A stretch of 64,000 bases of DNA, taken from NCBI RefSeq assembly GCF_040807025.1, contig NC_090982.1:84370963-84434962 (forward strand). Direction: 5' to 3'. Source of the DNA: Struthio camelus (taxonomy: Eukaryota; Chordata; Aves; Struthioniformes; Struthionidae). The position numbers and the translations under genes are program-made. The notes beneath the pieces were generated by a model that was given only the letters and a program-made list of their open reading frames with translations, ran no database searches and was not told the DNA's origin. Positions 30,501 through 45,500 of this stretch are shown here, piece by piece (position 1 is the stretch's first letter; each line of letters starts with the position of its first letter).

Positions 30501-33500
30501 CATCCACTATTAATCCTCGTACCCTCCAAAAGAGGATGGCCCCATCAAGGTTGCCACTCGGGAACATTTCTTAACCCACTTTAACACCCAAATCCAGCTC
30601 AAGAAATTGTTTGGGAGACTGGTAGGTGGACCAAGTCAAAAGTGCACCAGGGGACCCTATCACTAGTTTACCAGGACAGACAGTTGAGGTCTAGCTCAAC
30701 TAGACCTCCCAGCTGTTGCTCAGCTTACCACAATAGACACAGATAAACAGGCGACATTCTTTAACTATCCAGCTCATCTAAAGACAACCGCTCTTGTCAA
30801 TACAGCTGTCCTGAGATTGGTTTTGTGGCACAGTGGCACTGTCGTGAAAGACATTTGTACACGTGATGTCAATAGCCCAGGTTTCCATAACTGTGTCATT
30901 AACCGGAGCCAGTGACAAAAAATAACTTGGCAAACCAGAAGTTCTTCTAGTCACCTGTGTCACGTTCACACTAGATGCAAAACCCAGAATGAAACATGAT
31001 ACGTTTAACAGTTAATCTTAACTTTCACTTTTCTTTAGCGATAAACATATTAGGAACATATCATGCTTACTGTTCATTCTTCAGGAGGTAATACTGGCAA
31101 GAGTAGAACAGGGGTAAAATTTTATCCAGCACATGGACTACCGTTCTCAGGTATCTAGACTGGACGAGTACACCCAAAAGAGAGATCCCTTCGACACAGA
31201 ACTTCTCAACACTGTCAAAACAGAAACAAAATAAATAAGCAAAAGCATAAAAGTTGGGTGACGGAGCACTGAAACAGCTTGCCCAGAGAGGTTGTGGAGT
31301 CTCCTTCGCTGGAGATATTCAACACCCGCCTGGACACCATCCTGTGCAACGTGCTCTAAAGGACCCTGCTTGAGCAGGGGGGTTGGAGTAGGTGATCTCC
31401 AGAGGTCCCTTCTAGCCTTTGCCATTCTGTGATTCTGTGATAAGGACTATGAGCAGCAAGAAATAGGGTTTTTTTGTAACCTGAGATATACAGACATTCA
31501 TATTCTTTATACATAACCTTTGAAGTCCTAGAGAGTTAAATCCACAAAGTTTTTTCTTCAGTTTATTTATCACAAAAGTGATAAGATCAGCCTTATTGTT
31601 CACACAGAAGAGGAATGTCAAATGATTCTTCGCAATGCCAAATAGGGTGATTTAAAAAAAAAAAAAAATCAAAATTAAAGACATTCCTTGTTTTTCTCTC
31701 TGTGTTCAAAGTCACAAACCTTCCACTCTCAAACCACAACAGCTTCATAATAATCTCAAGTTACTCTAATACTATGAAGGGTCATAATACGCAGATGACA
31801 ATCTTGGCCTCAAGCAATGGCTGGGGTAGGAAGAACTCTAAGACAGTTTCTCTTTGAGGAGTAAAGCAACGTTCCACGCAGAAAACATAGTAGTCAAAAC
31901 TCTAAATAAGAGGAAGATAACTAAAGTGATCGGATTCAGAGAAAACAGACCTGAGGGAGTCTTTGACAGAACTCTGCCCCTGTATCTGTACCTTAAGCAA
32001 ACAGTACATTTGAGTCCAAAGAGCCTTATCTACAAACCAGCTGAGAGCACTCGGAAAGACTGTGCTGGAACACTGTTAGGGCTAGGCAGTTCAGCATTAA
32101 GATTATAAAGCTCTCAATTTATTGCTATCAGCATGAGTTTTCTTCCTCCTCCTCACTGACTATCCTGCTAAAAAAAAATTGAACTGCAGGACAAATCTTT
32201 CAGCAGATGCGGTTAAAAGTTATTCCTGTCCACAATGGTCACACTAACCCCAGCAGTTTCAGTATTTTTTTTTAAATCACTATTTCACCCAAACATGCAA
32301 AAGATCAAAATCACTACTAGCAAAATAAAGGAAACGGCATGCTGTTCAAAACCACTGTCCTTGACAAAAGCTCAACCCTTTGCATCAGAAGCCCTTTATC
32401 ATCTTTAAAAAGGCAGAGAGATGTTAACAGCCCTTAGTTCATCATTAAGTAGGATGCTCAGCAGCCAGGGCTGGGCATCCACTCAAGGCAAACACAAGAA
32501 AGCACACTTACCTATGACCTAGCGTGGTCATTGCCAGCGCCAGGTAACAGCCGATAGGGATGACTGCTTTAACAGCCTTCAGGAGCGGGTGAAGCGTGAC
32601 CGACTCCGTCATGTCGGGCACACTGTCAGATATGGGGACTGCAGGCCGGCCCTCCTGCACGCCACGGTCATTTCTGTGAAGCTTTAACCTCAAAATCAAA
32701 CCCCATGCCCACTGATTAAAGGAAGTCTCTGGTGTTTCTCCGTAACGAACAATGCTGGCTAAGTAGGAGACCTGAAACAAAGCAGTAAAACAGGAATGAG
32801 AGGAAGCACAGCCATGCTACAGCAAGTACAGCACTAGTCTAGGACGTGGGTCAGCTCAGATGAATTTCCTCTTCTAACATGACCCTAGATCAAAAAAAAA
32901 AAAAAAATTAAAAAAAAAAAATCAAAGCAACAGTCATTATTTTTCAGACCCACTACGCAGCACTGCCAGTTAGGTTTACCTGAAAACCCTGTTTCTAAGT
33001 TCGTGTTCACCCCCAGCCCTTTTGGTAAACTCTATCAACCTACGCTGTTTGACCAAAGTTTTCCACACTACATATCTGTCTTGGATTCAGTTTTATTTGT
33101 ACTTAAAAATATATATTTTCATATGTAGCATTATGCACTACTTACATAGTTCAGTAATGCTTTTCTATATAAATGTATAGGTATATTTTCTCTCTATATA
33201 TGTGTGGCATTTATATTTACATATAAACATAAATATTTATATAAATATATATTTATATTTACACATAACACACACACACACACAATGTTTAGTAATGCTC
33301 AAGACCACTGGTGGGAAAAGAAAAAACACACAAAAATATCATCTATCAACCTGAAGACTAAAATCTGCCAGGTTCTTCTTGGAAAGGAAGCCTGTAATGT
33401 AGATAGGAAGAGTCTCTGTATTTATTGGCGAGGTATGTTTGTCTGTTATCGTGAAAAGTCTGTCTGGATTTGAGCACGTTTTAAACCTCTGGGAAAAAGT

Positions 33501-36500
33501 GTTGTACACACTCTTAGAGAGCAGCGTGAATTTCAGATCTGGAAAACACTGCAGAGATTTCATCCTCCCTGAGCAGGGAGTAGAAGAATCTGAACAGAAT
33601 TTTTACTCAAGTTGCAGCTATAGGGCTCATGCAAGTCAGCACAGACCTAGCAATACAGGTGGCAACCACAGTCGAAATGAGCCAAAAAAAAGAGAACTCA
33701 TCTAGCTGGCACAAGGCAACAAGCAACAATCAAGTAGTACAGAGAAACAAGACAGGACAGAGCGGAGACAATAAGGAACAAAGTGCGGGAAGAAAAGACT
33801 GGGCAAAAACACATAGGAGGAGAGCAGAAAACGCTGTACGATACTGAGAAGACAAAGCCTAACACAACGCTAAGAGCTCTGAATAAATAAATTTAAAAAA
33901 GCATTTTGGATTTAACATCCAAGAAAAAGAATTTTTAACCTTGACCCGTCTATCCTTCCATTCCCCTTCTGTAACTTGGGGCCATACCTTCCTCAGTCAA
34001 GCGTGTGCTGTAAAAATCAAAAGGGGTCTCGTCCCGCAATTTTTCTATCATTAGCAATAAATTATTCCCTATTATTCTGAAGACTGAATACCTGTTTTAT
34101 GCTTTCAGAAAGCAGCCCAGCGTATGGTTTCTGGGGGAGATATTTCTGATACGCTTCCAGGACCATCAATGCAACTTCAGAATGGACAGCTGCATCCAGA
34201 TGAAGAGCATCCTGCTAGAACAGTATCACAAACTTCACTTTATTTTAAAATCACATCGTTCCGTTGCACTAAACAAAAATAAGCCTTAACCTGAACAGCC
34301 AGAAAGAGGATGAGTGCTGTAATACTTAGCAGAAAATTTGGCCAGTAAGAAAAATTCTGACCCAACACTGAAGGATAACAAACAGGCATTGAGCATTACA
34401 AAGCTCAGCAGCTAAACTATTTCCAGAAAAAGTGACCTTAATAACCAGCTCATGTACCCTTTGTGAATTTATAGTAATTAACACACTATCTATGGATCTT
34501 TGGGTTAAATCACTTAGTATAAAGACTGGAAATCTTACAAAACAAAGAAACAAAAAACCCACCATCCTACTACAAATTGTATCAAAATACTGGAATTCCT
34601 CTTATCAATTACCACTTTAAAGAAGTGTTTTCCCCATAGCAGAGGGCTCCAACCTAACTCTTATCTCACAGCAAAGATCTCACATTTAAGTTTTCTCAAG
34701 ACCTACTATTCCTTCCTTTTCATGCATGTTATCAAGAAACGAGGGGCAAAAGTAAAGCAAGCTTCACGTCAGAGTATCAGCAAAGGGAAGAGTTCAGTAC
34801 AATCAAATGCATTTAGTATTCTGTGTATCACTGTACTCCTATATCTAGTCTTTTAACACAGGCAACAGGACTGTCCCAAATTCATTTCTGTTTCTCTGGA
34901 AAAACAATTGACCTGGACTGAGTCCCGAACAGATGGAGCTCCCAGAGTAACCCATTCTTTTCCAGGCTTTTAAATCATGCTCAGGGCTTTGCATCTCTTC
35001 ATTTCAATTATGAGGTTTTTTGAATTGTACAAAGCATACCTGCATATAATCCTTCAAACTACAGTAACACCAGTGTCATACACACCTCTCGGAGGATTCC
35101 TCCATATCGGCACTATATCTGCAGCCACGGATTACCTTAGTCAAGTGACTCACAAGAATTGTCCCATCAAGCTGTTTCCTCTTGTTTAGAAAGAGGAAAC
35201 TCCTGCTTAAATATCGCTTTTAATCTCAGCTGCATCACTATGGAAAAGCGACACAAACAAATCCTCAGGCAGAACGCTAGAAAATCATCGCTAAGCCTGC
35301 AGTGCCATGCCTTCAAGTGCGCGCAAAGCAGCTTATCATACCAAAAGCATGCTATTTTAACTGTTTTCACAAATTCATAACTATAGTCTCAGACTGAGTA
35401 ATACTTTTTCCTCTCGAAAACTGACCAGGTGTCACGCCTCCTTTTTTTGTTTGTTTATTCATTTTTAATACTTACATGTTCACCAAGTCCCCAGTTTAGA
35501 CCTTCCAAGATAATGCAGGCTAGTTTATTCTCCACTGTGGTTAGGCTGTTATTTAATAACCAGTCACGAATCAGTGCTATCTCAGATGAAGAAGGCTTCC
35601 ACAGGTGCAATGGCAGTTCTTTAAACAGATACAAAGAAACCTTTGAGGACAGAAAACAGAACAAAAGGCTAATTGGTACTTAGTATGAAACAATAATCAG
35701 CACTAAGCCTTTCTACCACACACTTAAACAGTGATATGATCCAAAAAAAAAAAAAATCAAAAAAAAAAAAAAACAAACCACGATTGACAGCTCTTTACCA
35801 TGATCCAGGCACACCCAGCTGTATCTTACAACACTGCTTGGTACGGTCTCTTCCCAGTTTTAAACAGGTGCCTTCTTTAAAGGACAGAGGCTAGCACTTA
35901 CCATCCCAACTTTTTCAATGGTGTCTCTAACTCTATCCAGCAGTACAGAAATAATCTGTGTATGGGTGCTGGCAATTGCTCCCAGGAGTTCTCGACCAAC
36001 TTTTGAAAATGTCTCTCTTGTGGAAAGACTAACGTAGGACACCTGAGAAGATGAGCAGAGAGAAGCTACTCACTATGGTTGGCCTTCACTGACAGTGCGA
36101 TATTCTCTCTTCTGGAGAGCACAGAACCAAATTGCTCTTGCTCATCCTGCACAACATGGCTGATAAGTGCAAATGCCTATAGTAAAACTGATTATCCTAA
36201 CATCCAAGACACCTTATGAAATTGTTACGAGACAACGCCAAAAACAAAGATCAAAACTGAACATATGAACAGTAACAAAAAAAAAGAGAATATACACAAG
36301 GAATTTCAGAGCTACAAGTTAAACCTGAGAGAGAAGAATCAAGCAAAGAAAAGTTTTTTTGTTTTTTTCCATTCTGGTTTGGTCTACAGAAAAGCTGTTT
36401 TTTCTCCCAAAAGAAAACAAGCATTTTAGGATATTCTAATTCAGTCTTAGATTGTTCGGCCATGAGACCAAGAGAACTACTTGCAAGGTTTATAAGCTAT

Positions 36501-39500
36501 GGAGGTGAGATATGCTTCACACTTTTCATTGCCAGAAAGACCAAGAGCATGTTCATCCTTTTGCTAAACAGACCAGTAACATTACTCACCTCATATATCT
36601 CCAGAACAATCATTTTGATAAAATCCTCATCCACATCAGCCCGCTTGGTTTGTGCCATCTGAGCAAATGTGGTAAGCAGACAAATTTCTTCTGAGCAGTT
36701 CATTGATTTGAGATACTTTTCAAAACTTTCAAGGTGCTCCGGATCTAGGAAGAAAAAAAAAATGCACAAAACAAACATAAATGAAGTGCTATAGGAAGTA
36801 TATCATCAATACTTACACGTTTATTCACAGTTCAACCCCAGAGAAGGGATCAGAGACAAAGAAATTCTCATCCCTGGCGGTCTGCAGATTAGTATCCTCT
36901 CTTCAGAAGTGACTGGTACCAGCTGTTTTGAAATACGGGGCAAAAAAATACTGTAGTGTGTAGTGATGGAACAACGTGCCCACATGCTTCAGCAAATATG
37001 GCAGGAACTCATGATGAAAACTAAGACTATTTTAAGAACAGGTAGAATTTAATTTTTAATATTGACTATGCAATGCTGATCATTCATAGGAGGACCTGCT
37101 TGGATCTTTTTGCTTCTAAAAAAAATACTGCTATGGTTTTAGCTTCCAATATATATTGTAGCAATTGTATAGACTAAAAACTGAATTCCTGCATATAACT
37201 TAGAGTTAATTAGCACTACAGTCACGAGAAGATGAAAACTAGGCACACATCCAAGCGGAGCAGAGAGGTTTTGATCAAGAGACTTTGCCAATTCCACATA
37301 CTATGATTTCAAGCAGCAAGTAAACTAGGGAAACCATTCTACACTGATTACAAAAGAGACAGTACTGAAAGCATCTAGCCCTGGGCCTCAGTTACATCCA
37401 AGAGTTGCATGGAAAGATCACTTTCATTTCTCGAACTCAGTGAAACAAAAGTATGGAGCAGACTCTTGGAAAATACCTCTGCAAAACAGAGAACTGAAGT
37501 AGCACACAAAAGATACAAGATGCTCTTGCTTGGATTCAAGACAAGTCTCTCCTCATAACCATTATGGACATGTTGCAGGTAAGTTTTAAAATAGGATAGA
37601 AAGAAGTAGCCAAATGTAAAAAAAACATTTCTCTCCATTCCTCCCTTCAGAGGCTACCACAAAACTTGAACAGCACTTTAAAAAGAAATTGTCTTCAATT
37701 CATTCCAAGTAAACTAAGTAACAGGGTCTGCGCTGAAGAGCAAAGGAAGTGTTGAAAGCTGCATTTGGGCTGTAAAATAGCTTGGCCAGTGGTCTGCTTC
37801 CTCTGTAGTGTAACATACCAGCAGAAATGGTTTACAGTGGTCTTATCACAGCAGTTGAACATACAGAAAAAGTACTCATTGAGGTACTCAACTATTCAAT
37901 CTGCACAGCAGAGTGCGTTTAGCATGCTAAGATTAAATACTTCCACTTCGGTTACGTTCTTGTTTCAAGTGCCTTCAAGAATCTTGCAACTGTACCTCAA
38001 CGTGAGAGGGTCAGACTTAACAACCAACACATCTCATGAAGAAGGGCGCTGGAGAATTGTGCAATTTAAGTTAAGAGCTTCTCAACAGCAAGATAAACTA
38101 GATTTTTGACACGTACATGTGAGAGGCAAGTCACAAAGCTGCAGCAAGCTCTGTCCCATCCACTCATCTCCCCTTTCTTCTCATGTTATCTTTTGCCTTA
38201 AGAGTAGAAGTCAGGAAGTTCATTTTTAAGGTAGTGGATAAGGACCAAAAAAATATATATATATATTAGGTCACCACTGTATAAACAGGCATAGCAGAGT
38301 GAGCCAGAGAGCAGGGAAGGGGCAGAACACACAAGTCATGAACAACCCAGTGACAGCAAATGTCATATAACCTGCCATCACTGTAACCAGGGTCTTCCAC
38401 GGACTCTGCTCTGCAGGCCCTAACGCCATCCCCACAAACTCACGTCAAGCTGCATCTTGGGACTGAAGGAAGGGGAGAAGAAGAGAGGGAAGAAAACAGG
38501 CTCTGTCTAAATCCTCCTGCCTCAGAGCAGAGCAATGTCATTTTCACCAAGCAGTTGCTACTTGACCCAATTTCCTTTCTCATCTGCCTATTCAATTACA
38601 CAACAGCCCACTGTTAAAGTTGAGAGACCCTAAAAATCAGTTGCCCCTCAAATCTTGGTAATTTCCCTTAAACATGACAGTAATGAAGCTGGACAACATT
38701 TCTGGTTACAGTTAAGTTCTCAATACCTAGTGCAATGGAAGCAAAATGACAAAATTGTCAATTCTACATTTATGAAATTTAGGGAGAACAGACATTCGTG
38801 TCCACACAGATGTCAAAGCTCAAGAAAAAAAAGCTATGAAGTCATCGCTTACCAATGAAAACGTGTGTTCCACAGTAAATTTAACACTCGTCCCTCTCAA
38901 GAACACCTCAAGCAATTAGACTTCCGTGATTTCCCCCAGGGCTTTATTCTACATTTGGCAGCTCTCACAGTCCAGAGGTTGCCCTAACAACTACGTTCCA
39001 CCGCTTTATTCCATTTTATCATGCTGATTCTGACCGTCTCTTAAAAACAGCTATTCTCCTGCCTTTACATGTGCGAGCCTAAAGCTTTCAACAATGACCA
39101 AGCCTCACTAGCATCTGCAGATGCACCACTGTCAACATTTCTCAGAGTTAATTCGGGAGATGAAATGAATAAAAAGGGTCTCCCTGCCTCGCCTCACAAG
39201 AATGTTAACGCCAAGGACTATTAGGGTATGATTTATGGGAAACTAAGTCAGCATTTTATCATTAAATGTCAGTCAAAAGATGGTATTTCAGAAGATTAGA
39301 TGGATTTCACTAAAAGTATTGTTGATTTTCCCTGTCTAGACATTTATGAAAAATACCAACAGGCTGACATAACCCAGTAAGGAGAATGAAGAGGATAAAA
39401 AATATCCTGCATCAGCATACCAGGGACTTCAAAACACAGAAGTTAGCTAGATGCAAAACACCGCTCATTACTGCCAAAGCTACAATCCACTGCATCGTAT

Positions 39501-42500
39501 TATGCTCTCTTTGTTTGAGACATCAGCACTTCATAAAAAGTGCATAGCTTCAGTCTTGTTATCCCTGTCCTAATCTGCGTAAACTGACTTACACGTTTGC
39601 TGAGTTTGCACAAACATAAGAAATATGCTCAATAAGCTCTCAAGATCTCTTATTGTCTTCCGCTTCCCCATCAAAAAAATTTCTTTGTGTGGCAACAGCT
39701 ATCTGGGCTACCAGCTAGCTGAAAAGTAAAAGCAACCAGGAGTAAGATTTTTTTTCTTCCATCTGATAGTCCCAAGAGGGAAAGAGCTTGTGAAATGGGG
39801 AGTTACTGCTTTGTTTAGCCATCTCCCTGTCAAACAAGTCCTGAAATGTTTTCCACGTAGAAGGCAGCAAAAGGAAAATAGCATTCAAGTACTTTGAAAT
39901 AATCCTGCCATAGCTAAAGCCACCACAATTACTGCAGAGATCAAAGGACATAAGTGAAGGGGAAAGAACGGATGGCGCACAGAGCAAGAAAAGCATCCAA
40001 AGAAGATATGAGATAAGGGCAACATGCATAGCTATGAAAAATAACAAGCAGAACTCCAACATAATAAACTACTGAAGACAAAACTGTTAAGTTTGGGGGG
40101 GGGGGGGGGGGAAGAGGACTGGTGTATTTATATGACTAAGAACAGTCAACAGCTCACAACCGAAAGAGAGCTAGAAGGGATACAAAATTCCATGTCTGGA
40201 TTTAAAAACTCAATCTCCAAGTAATTTTAGAGATCAAGATGGCACCTGATACGATTATACACAAAATGTACCTACTGCTTGGCATTCTTACAGCTCTCTG
40301 AAGCAGCCAGTAGTAGTCACTGTTGCAGAGAGAAAAATCAAAAGGACAGTAAATTTCAACCTATATGACAATTCCTGATGAAATGAGAATTCAGTCAAAC
40401 TGGTGCTACAATCCCACAAACCGCTTCAAGATACTTCTGAGGCCTCTGGACCAGTCATGCAGCCTGAACAGAATTAATGATGCAGCAGTAGCTGAATCAG
40501 TTAAAACTGGTTCTGAGCAAAGGGATTCTACCTTTGAGCCTCTGCTTGCAGTCAGCAGGTTGTAGAGTAGAGCAGAGTTTTTCCAGGTGCTCGTTCTCCG
40601 CGCAGTGCATGACGAAGAAGAGCTTCCAAAGCATGTTGCTGGATAAAGTTCCGTAAGGCATCTCAGACATGAACAACCAGACTCCCAGCCTGTTGGATTT
40701 GAAAAAGCAGACAGAAAGTGTTTTGTTCTGTCCCAACACTTGAAAAGGAGACACATGCCCAAACTCTGCCACACAACAGAATTAGGAATGTGAGAATGTG
40801 TCTTCGCACCTCTTTCTAAGCTGATCTCATTCGGAGCTAAGCAAGTTCCCCTAGTCTGATCCCAGGGATCAAGGCTTTTAAATCCCTCCCTATCTTGATA
40901 CTACCAGTAAACTGAAAAATCCTGCATATTACAGACTTATCTACATTATTAAGAGTAAATATTAAAGCTCCTGCAACTCCCAGCTTTAAATATCTATTCC
41001 CAGTTTAATTATCTAACTCCGCCAAGCCAAAGCCGGTTTCCACTGAAAGAGAACATCAGGGTGAAGGAACTGATTTGGTGTGACCTTTTGCCAAGACACT
41101 CATTCCAGGATATCGGCTTTTCAATGCAGTATTTTGGTAGCAGCCTACCTTTTGGCCTTCAGAACATGTAGAACAGCTCTAAAGAACAGCTCATCAAACT
41201 CTAGTTGCAATTTCTCCACAGAGTAGGGATGCGCTATTGATCCGTATTGTTTATTGCAGCTAACGTATTGGGCCCAGTGGTCACTGACGTGACAAAGTGT
41301 CATCCTACACAGCAGAAATAGAAGAAACAAGTTGCAGAAAGATCGTTAAGTACGTCACCACAGTATAAAAACAGAGACACGTGCAACTAGACTAGTCTAG
41401 TTACAAGATGAACAAGTTCAAGTCTCTACTCTCTAATTTCTAAGAGGCTTCCATATAAATAACATGTACCTTCCCCACCTCTTCAAGTAAGTTCAGTCTA
41501 TGAACTCCAGTGCTATCCTTTCTTGGTTTGGCAAACAAACACCACGTACTCCGTTATACGAACTTAGTTTTTTCCTAATTAACTTTTGAGCCTTAAAGCA
41601 ATCTTACCTTATAAACTTGCAATACATGCAAAAAACCCAGATAGGAGTAATTATGAGAGCACTAACTTACTCAGTATAGCACAAAGGAAAATACGGATTT
41701 TGTTTCAAGGAGGACACTGTTAAGTTAGAAAACATAATCATACTAGTCAGGACATATGAAGTAACTGCTAGAGATTCAACAATAAAGAGCAACTTCTCCA
41801 AATCCTTTTTCTTATGACAATATAAGGATTTTCAAGGAGTGAAATATCCTAAAACAATTCTAGACTACAACAGAGAGAAAGCAGAAACACCAGTTATAAG
41901 TAGTGGTGATCAGAGAAACTGCTGGATTTCCATGATCTTCCAGGACAAGCCTGAGCACATCCCTGATGGAAGTCTGCCTGTCACTCCACACCTCCCCCAA
42001 CTCCTCTTGCCACAGCATTTCAACCCTGCAATTGCCCACTACCCAGGCAGCTTTGGAGTCCAGAGCTCTGGGGCTTCAGATTCCTGGATCAGCTAACCCT
42101 ACTCACAGGGCAAAGGCTACCCAAGAACTGAGTTTTCTATTTTATTAACAGCTTTGAATTTTAAGCCAGAAAGAGAAAGACATCTTATGAGAAATATATT
42201 TTCTTCTGCAATGGAAGACTCCATAGGAGCAGGGCAAAATTGGCATGCGCACACACACACACACACACACACACCAAATTGCTACCTACTGTTTATAAAC
42301 TGTTGCAGAAGGCAGTGTTATGCAAACAGTCCACTCTGTCTTATGACTTCAGCACTTCATAAGACCTCATTATGCTGGCAAACACCCACTTGAACAGTGA
42401 AGTTACAGTAAGGATGATAGCACCACAATAATCCAAATAACAGACTTTGCAGAGGAAGCACAAGCTCATGCACATGTCTTTACTTGTACTATATCACTTG

Positions 42501-45500
42501 TGACTAAGAACTCCTCACTTAATGCAAAAGTAACAGAGTCTGTGCAGATTCAATGGTATCATAGAGAAGATATGCTCTTACTTGATCAGCTGACCAATTC
42601 GTTTCACAAACTGCCGGTAGCGGGCTCTGTTAAATGTTTCCAGTCCCACAGACAGAAGTTCTACTAATGAGTTTGCAAAAGCAAAAATCTTCATCATCTC
42701 ATAGGGAGTTGTTTTTTCAGGAAAATAAGAACCTAAAAAAAAAGTATTCATTGTCAACTGAAATTTAAATATGAAAATATAAATAATCTATACAGATTAT
42801 AAGGTCTTCAGCAAGCAGTATCTTCATATACTTGTCCAGAAATTAGAGAAAAAAGGAAAGGTGGGGGGAGAGAAAAAAAGGAATTGGAGAAAAATCACAG
42901 TAACATTACAGTCATCAAGCAAGGGGGAAGAGATTAGCTCTGAAAGCACATTTGTTAGCATACCTCTCAAGCAGATCAAAATTCAAGGGAAGGACTCTAG
43001 TATTTTGCATGTTGGCATTGCTATGAATTTGCTAGTGCTAAAACGTTCAACTTGACGTTATCTCATCTATTTCGGCTGTGAGCTGTTTGGGCAGGTTCAC
43101 TTCTTACTCAGTTTGAAGAGTATCTCTCACAGCACAGTAGCATTTTTGGTTGTTTTAGTCATTAATACATTTAACATAACTAAAAAGAAGAATACTCAGC
43201 AGTTGATTTACCTCCAGACTTAATTCCAAGGAACTGCTGAAACAGTTCATGAAAGGGAAACTGTGACAACAGGACAATCAAGTCGTCTTCCAAAAGCAGA
43301 ATCCAGCTTGTTTCAGGATCTTCATCCTGCAGACAAATTTAGCTTTTAATAGCTTTCCCAGCAAAAGTTATGGTAGAAGAACTTAGCTACCGTACTAATT
43401 CCAGTTTGCTTGCTAGGGGAAACAAAGAAAGCACGCAAGAAAGGACAACTGAACTCTCCTTCCCACACACACAGGCCCCTCAATTCAGGCCTGCTTGTGT
43501 TTTTATATAACAGCACTCATCAGCTAGAGAACAGAACTAAACATAACGTACCCTATTAGCATAACCAACATAACCCCCTAAAGGGAAGCACATATTCAAA
43601 TGCACGTCTATTTCCATATCGTATATACATATTGAAATCCATTACGTTGCATTAAACAAGCTGTATTTTTCCCTCCTTTCGCATGCAATAGTTCCAACAA
43701 AGTTTAACTTATACCTGTTAACATTCATTACTGGAAACTCAAGTCTCCAGTACTATCTACAGTCATACCACAGAGATGCAAGGAGACAAAAATAGGTCTA
43801 AATTTAAAGAGATGCTTTATAACCGAGTAACAGTCACCTTTACTTCCTCCAGTTCACAAGACCAATACAATAAGCTTAAGCAAAAGCATTAAGAAAAAAA
43901 AAAAAAAAAAGTTCTTTACTGTACCTCTTCTCCTCCTTCATCTACTAGTGTCCAGTTTCCAGATTCTTTTCCAGATGAAGAGGAAGTTTTTCTTTCACTT
44001 GGTTTCATATGGCACATGAAGTCCACTCGATTCCTGAGGACATAAACCCATTTAAGGTGAAAATCACAATTAGAAAAATTAGAAAAAAAATAAGAATTCT
44101 GAATTTAGTCACCTCTTAGTTAAAAGAGGACATTTTAAACCAGATACAAGAAAATAACCAGTATGTCAAATACCCTGATGTCCTACAAAACTCACACCAA
44201 TCTGATGTCTGAATTCAGTTTTCCATCTTCCAAGCAATATTCTGAACAACGTAAGTGGCTAGCACCCCTGTACAGCAAGTCACATTAAATAGGTAAGAAA
44301 CAACGCTATTCTTTGTTTGTCTACACTAAAAACCCAAAAGTCAAATTAAAAGGAAAAGTTATTGCTAAGAAGAGGTACTTCACAACTATCATTTAAGGCT
44401 ATCAGCTGGGGAGACTAACAGGGCAAGCGCAGGCCAGCTCCACTCCACATCTTGTACAGCCACATTAGCTAGACACCACATCAAAATTAGCAAGGCTCAT
44501 CCTAGGCACGCTGAGCTACCGCAACTAAACAACTTCCAGAAAGGAGCCGCCTCCCGTCAAGCCAGCTCCAAGTGCGGCACAGAGATTCAAGTTTGTCTGT
44601 CTGAAACCATTTTGGCACACGTTAAGAGTTGCCCTGTTCTAACGCTCACTCATTTATTCTAGCCTTCTTCAAATGAGAAAGCGTATTTGTTTCAACTTCC
44701 AATACCGCGAACCTGACAAAATCTAGAGGAAAAATAATTCATATATCAGACCGCCTTATATCTGGGACACTAGTTTTCAGGCTGCGTACTGCATAAATTC
44801 TTAGTTGTATAGGCATATACCAGGAAATCAAATGAACATGCAAAAAAAAAAAAGGACTAAAAAAGGTTAAAATCGTAACATTTAACTTCTTATCAGCTAG
44901 GAACGTACCGGTAGAACTCTGCACATATCGCTACAAGACACCGGAAGCATATCACCTGAGCGGTCACAGATTTGGAGTGAGGGAGTATCTCCCAGAACTC
45001 ATACTCTGATAACATGAACATTTTACAAACAGAACACAAGTGTTAAGATACCAGTTTCGCAAACCAAATTTAGAATTAAAACTTGTTCTTGACATGCACC
45101 AACCACAACAGCGTCAGCCCTGCGATGGGCAGAACAGCCACAGCGAAAGTTTGGCATTCTTGCATCAACAGTTGGGAGAGCCGCTCCAGACACCCCAGAA
45201 GCGTCTACGTTCAAAGTGCAAGCAACAAAACACGCTAGCAACGTGCTAGCAACGTCCTCAGCACGCACTTGTTCCCCAAACAGCTCTAGATAGGAACTGT
45301 AAAACAAAACCCTTTACTGTAGGCTCTTATTTTAGTTCCTAAATAGGAGTCCAAGTTAATTTAGGGTCAATCTATCAAGATCCAACTGACAGCCCTACGG
45401 ACCAGCAGTTTGATCCTTTGCAATTAACATTTACACAAAAAAACATCAGTCTACCGTTCTTAAAGGGTACAGACTTAATGTGTTCGGGCCACAGACTTGC

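Noticed and set aside
33100..33260. AT-rich TATA-like stretch as a possible promoter
   Set aside because: It is part of a simple AT/CA repeat within EPG5 intron 15 with no associated exon or CpG enrichment.
39715..40062. 115-codon hydrophobic minus-strand frame in EPG5 intron 11
   Set aside because: Leu/Phe/Ser-rich as expected from T-rich intron sequence. EPG5 exons 11 and 12 already join in phase with no gap against human.
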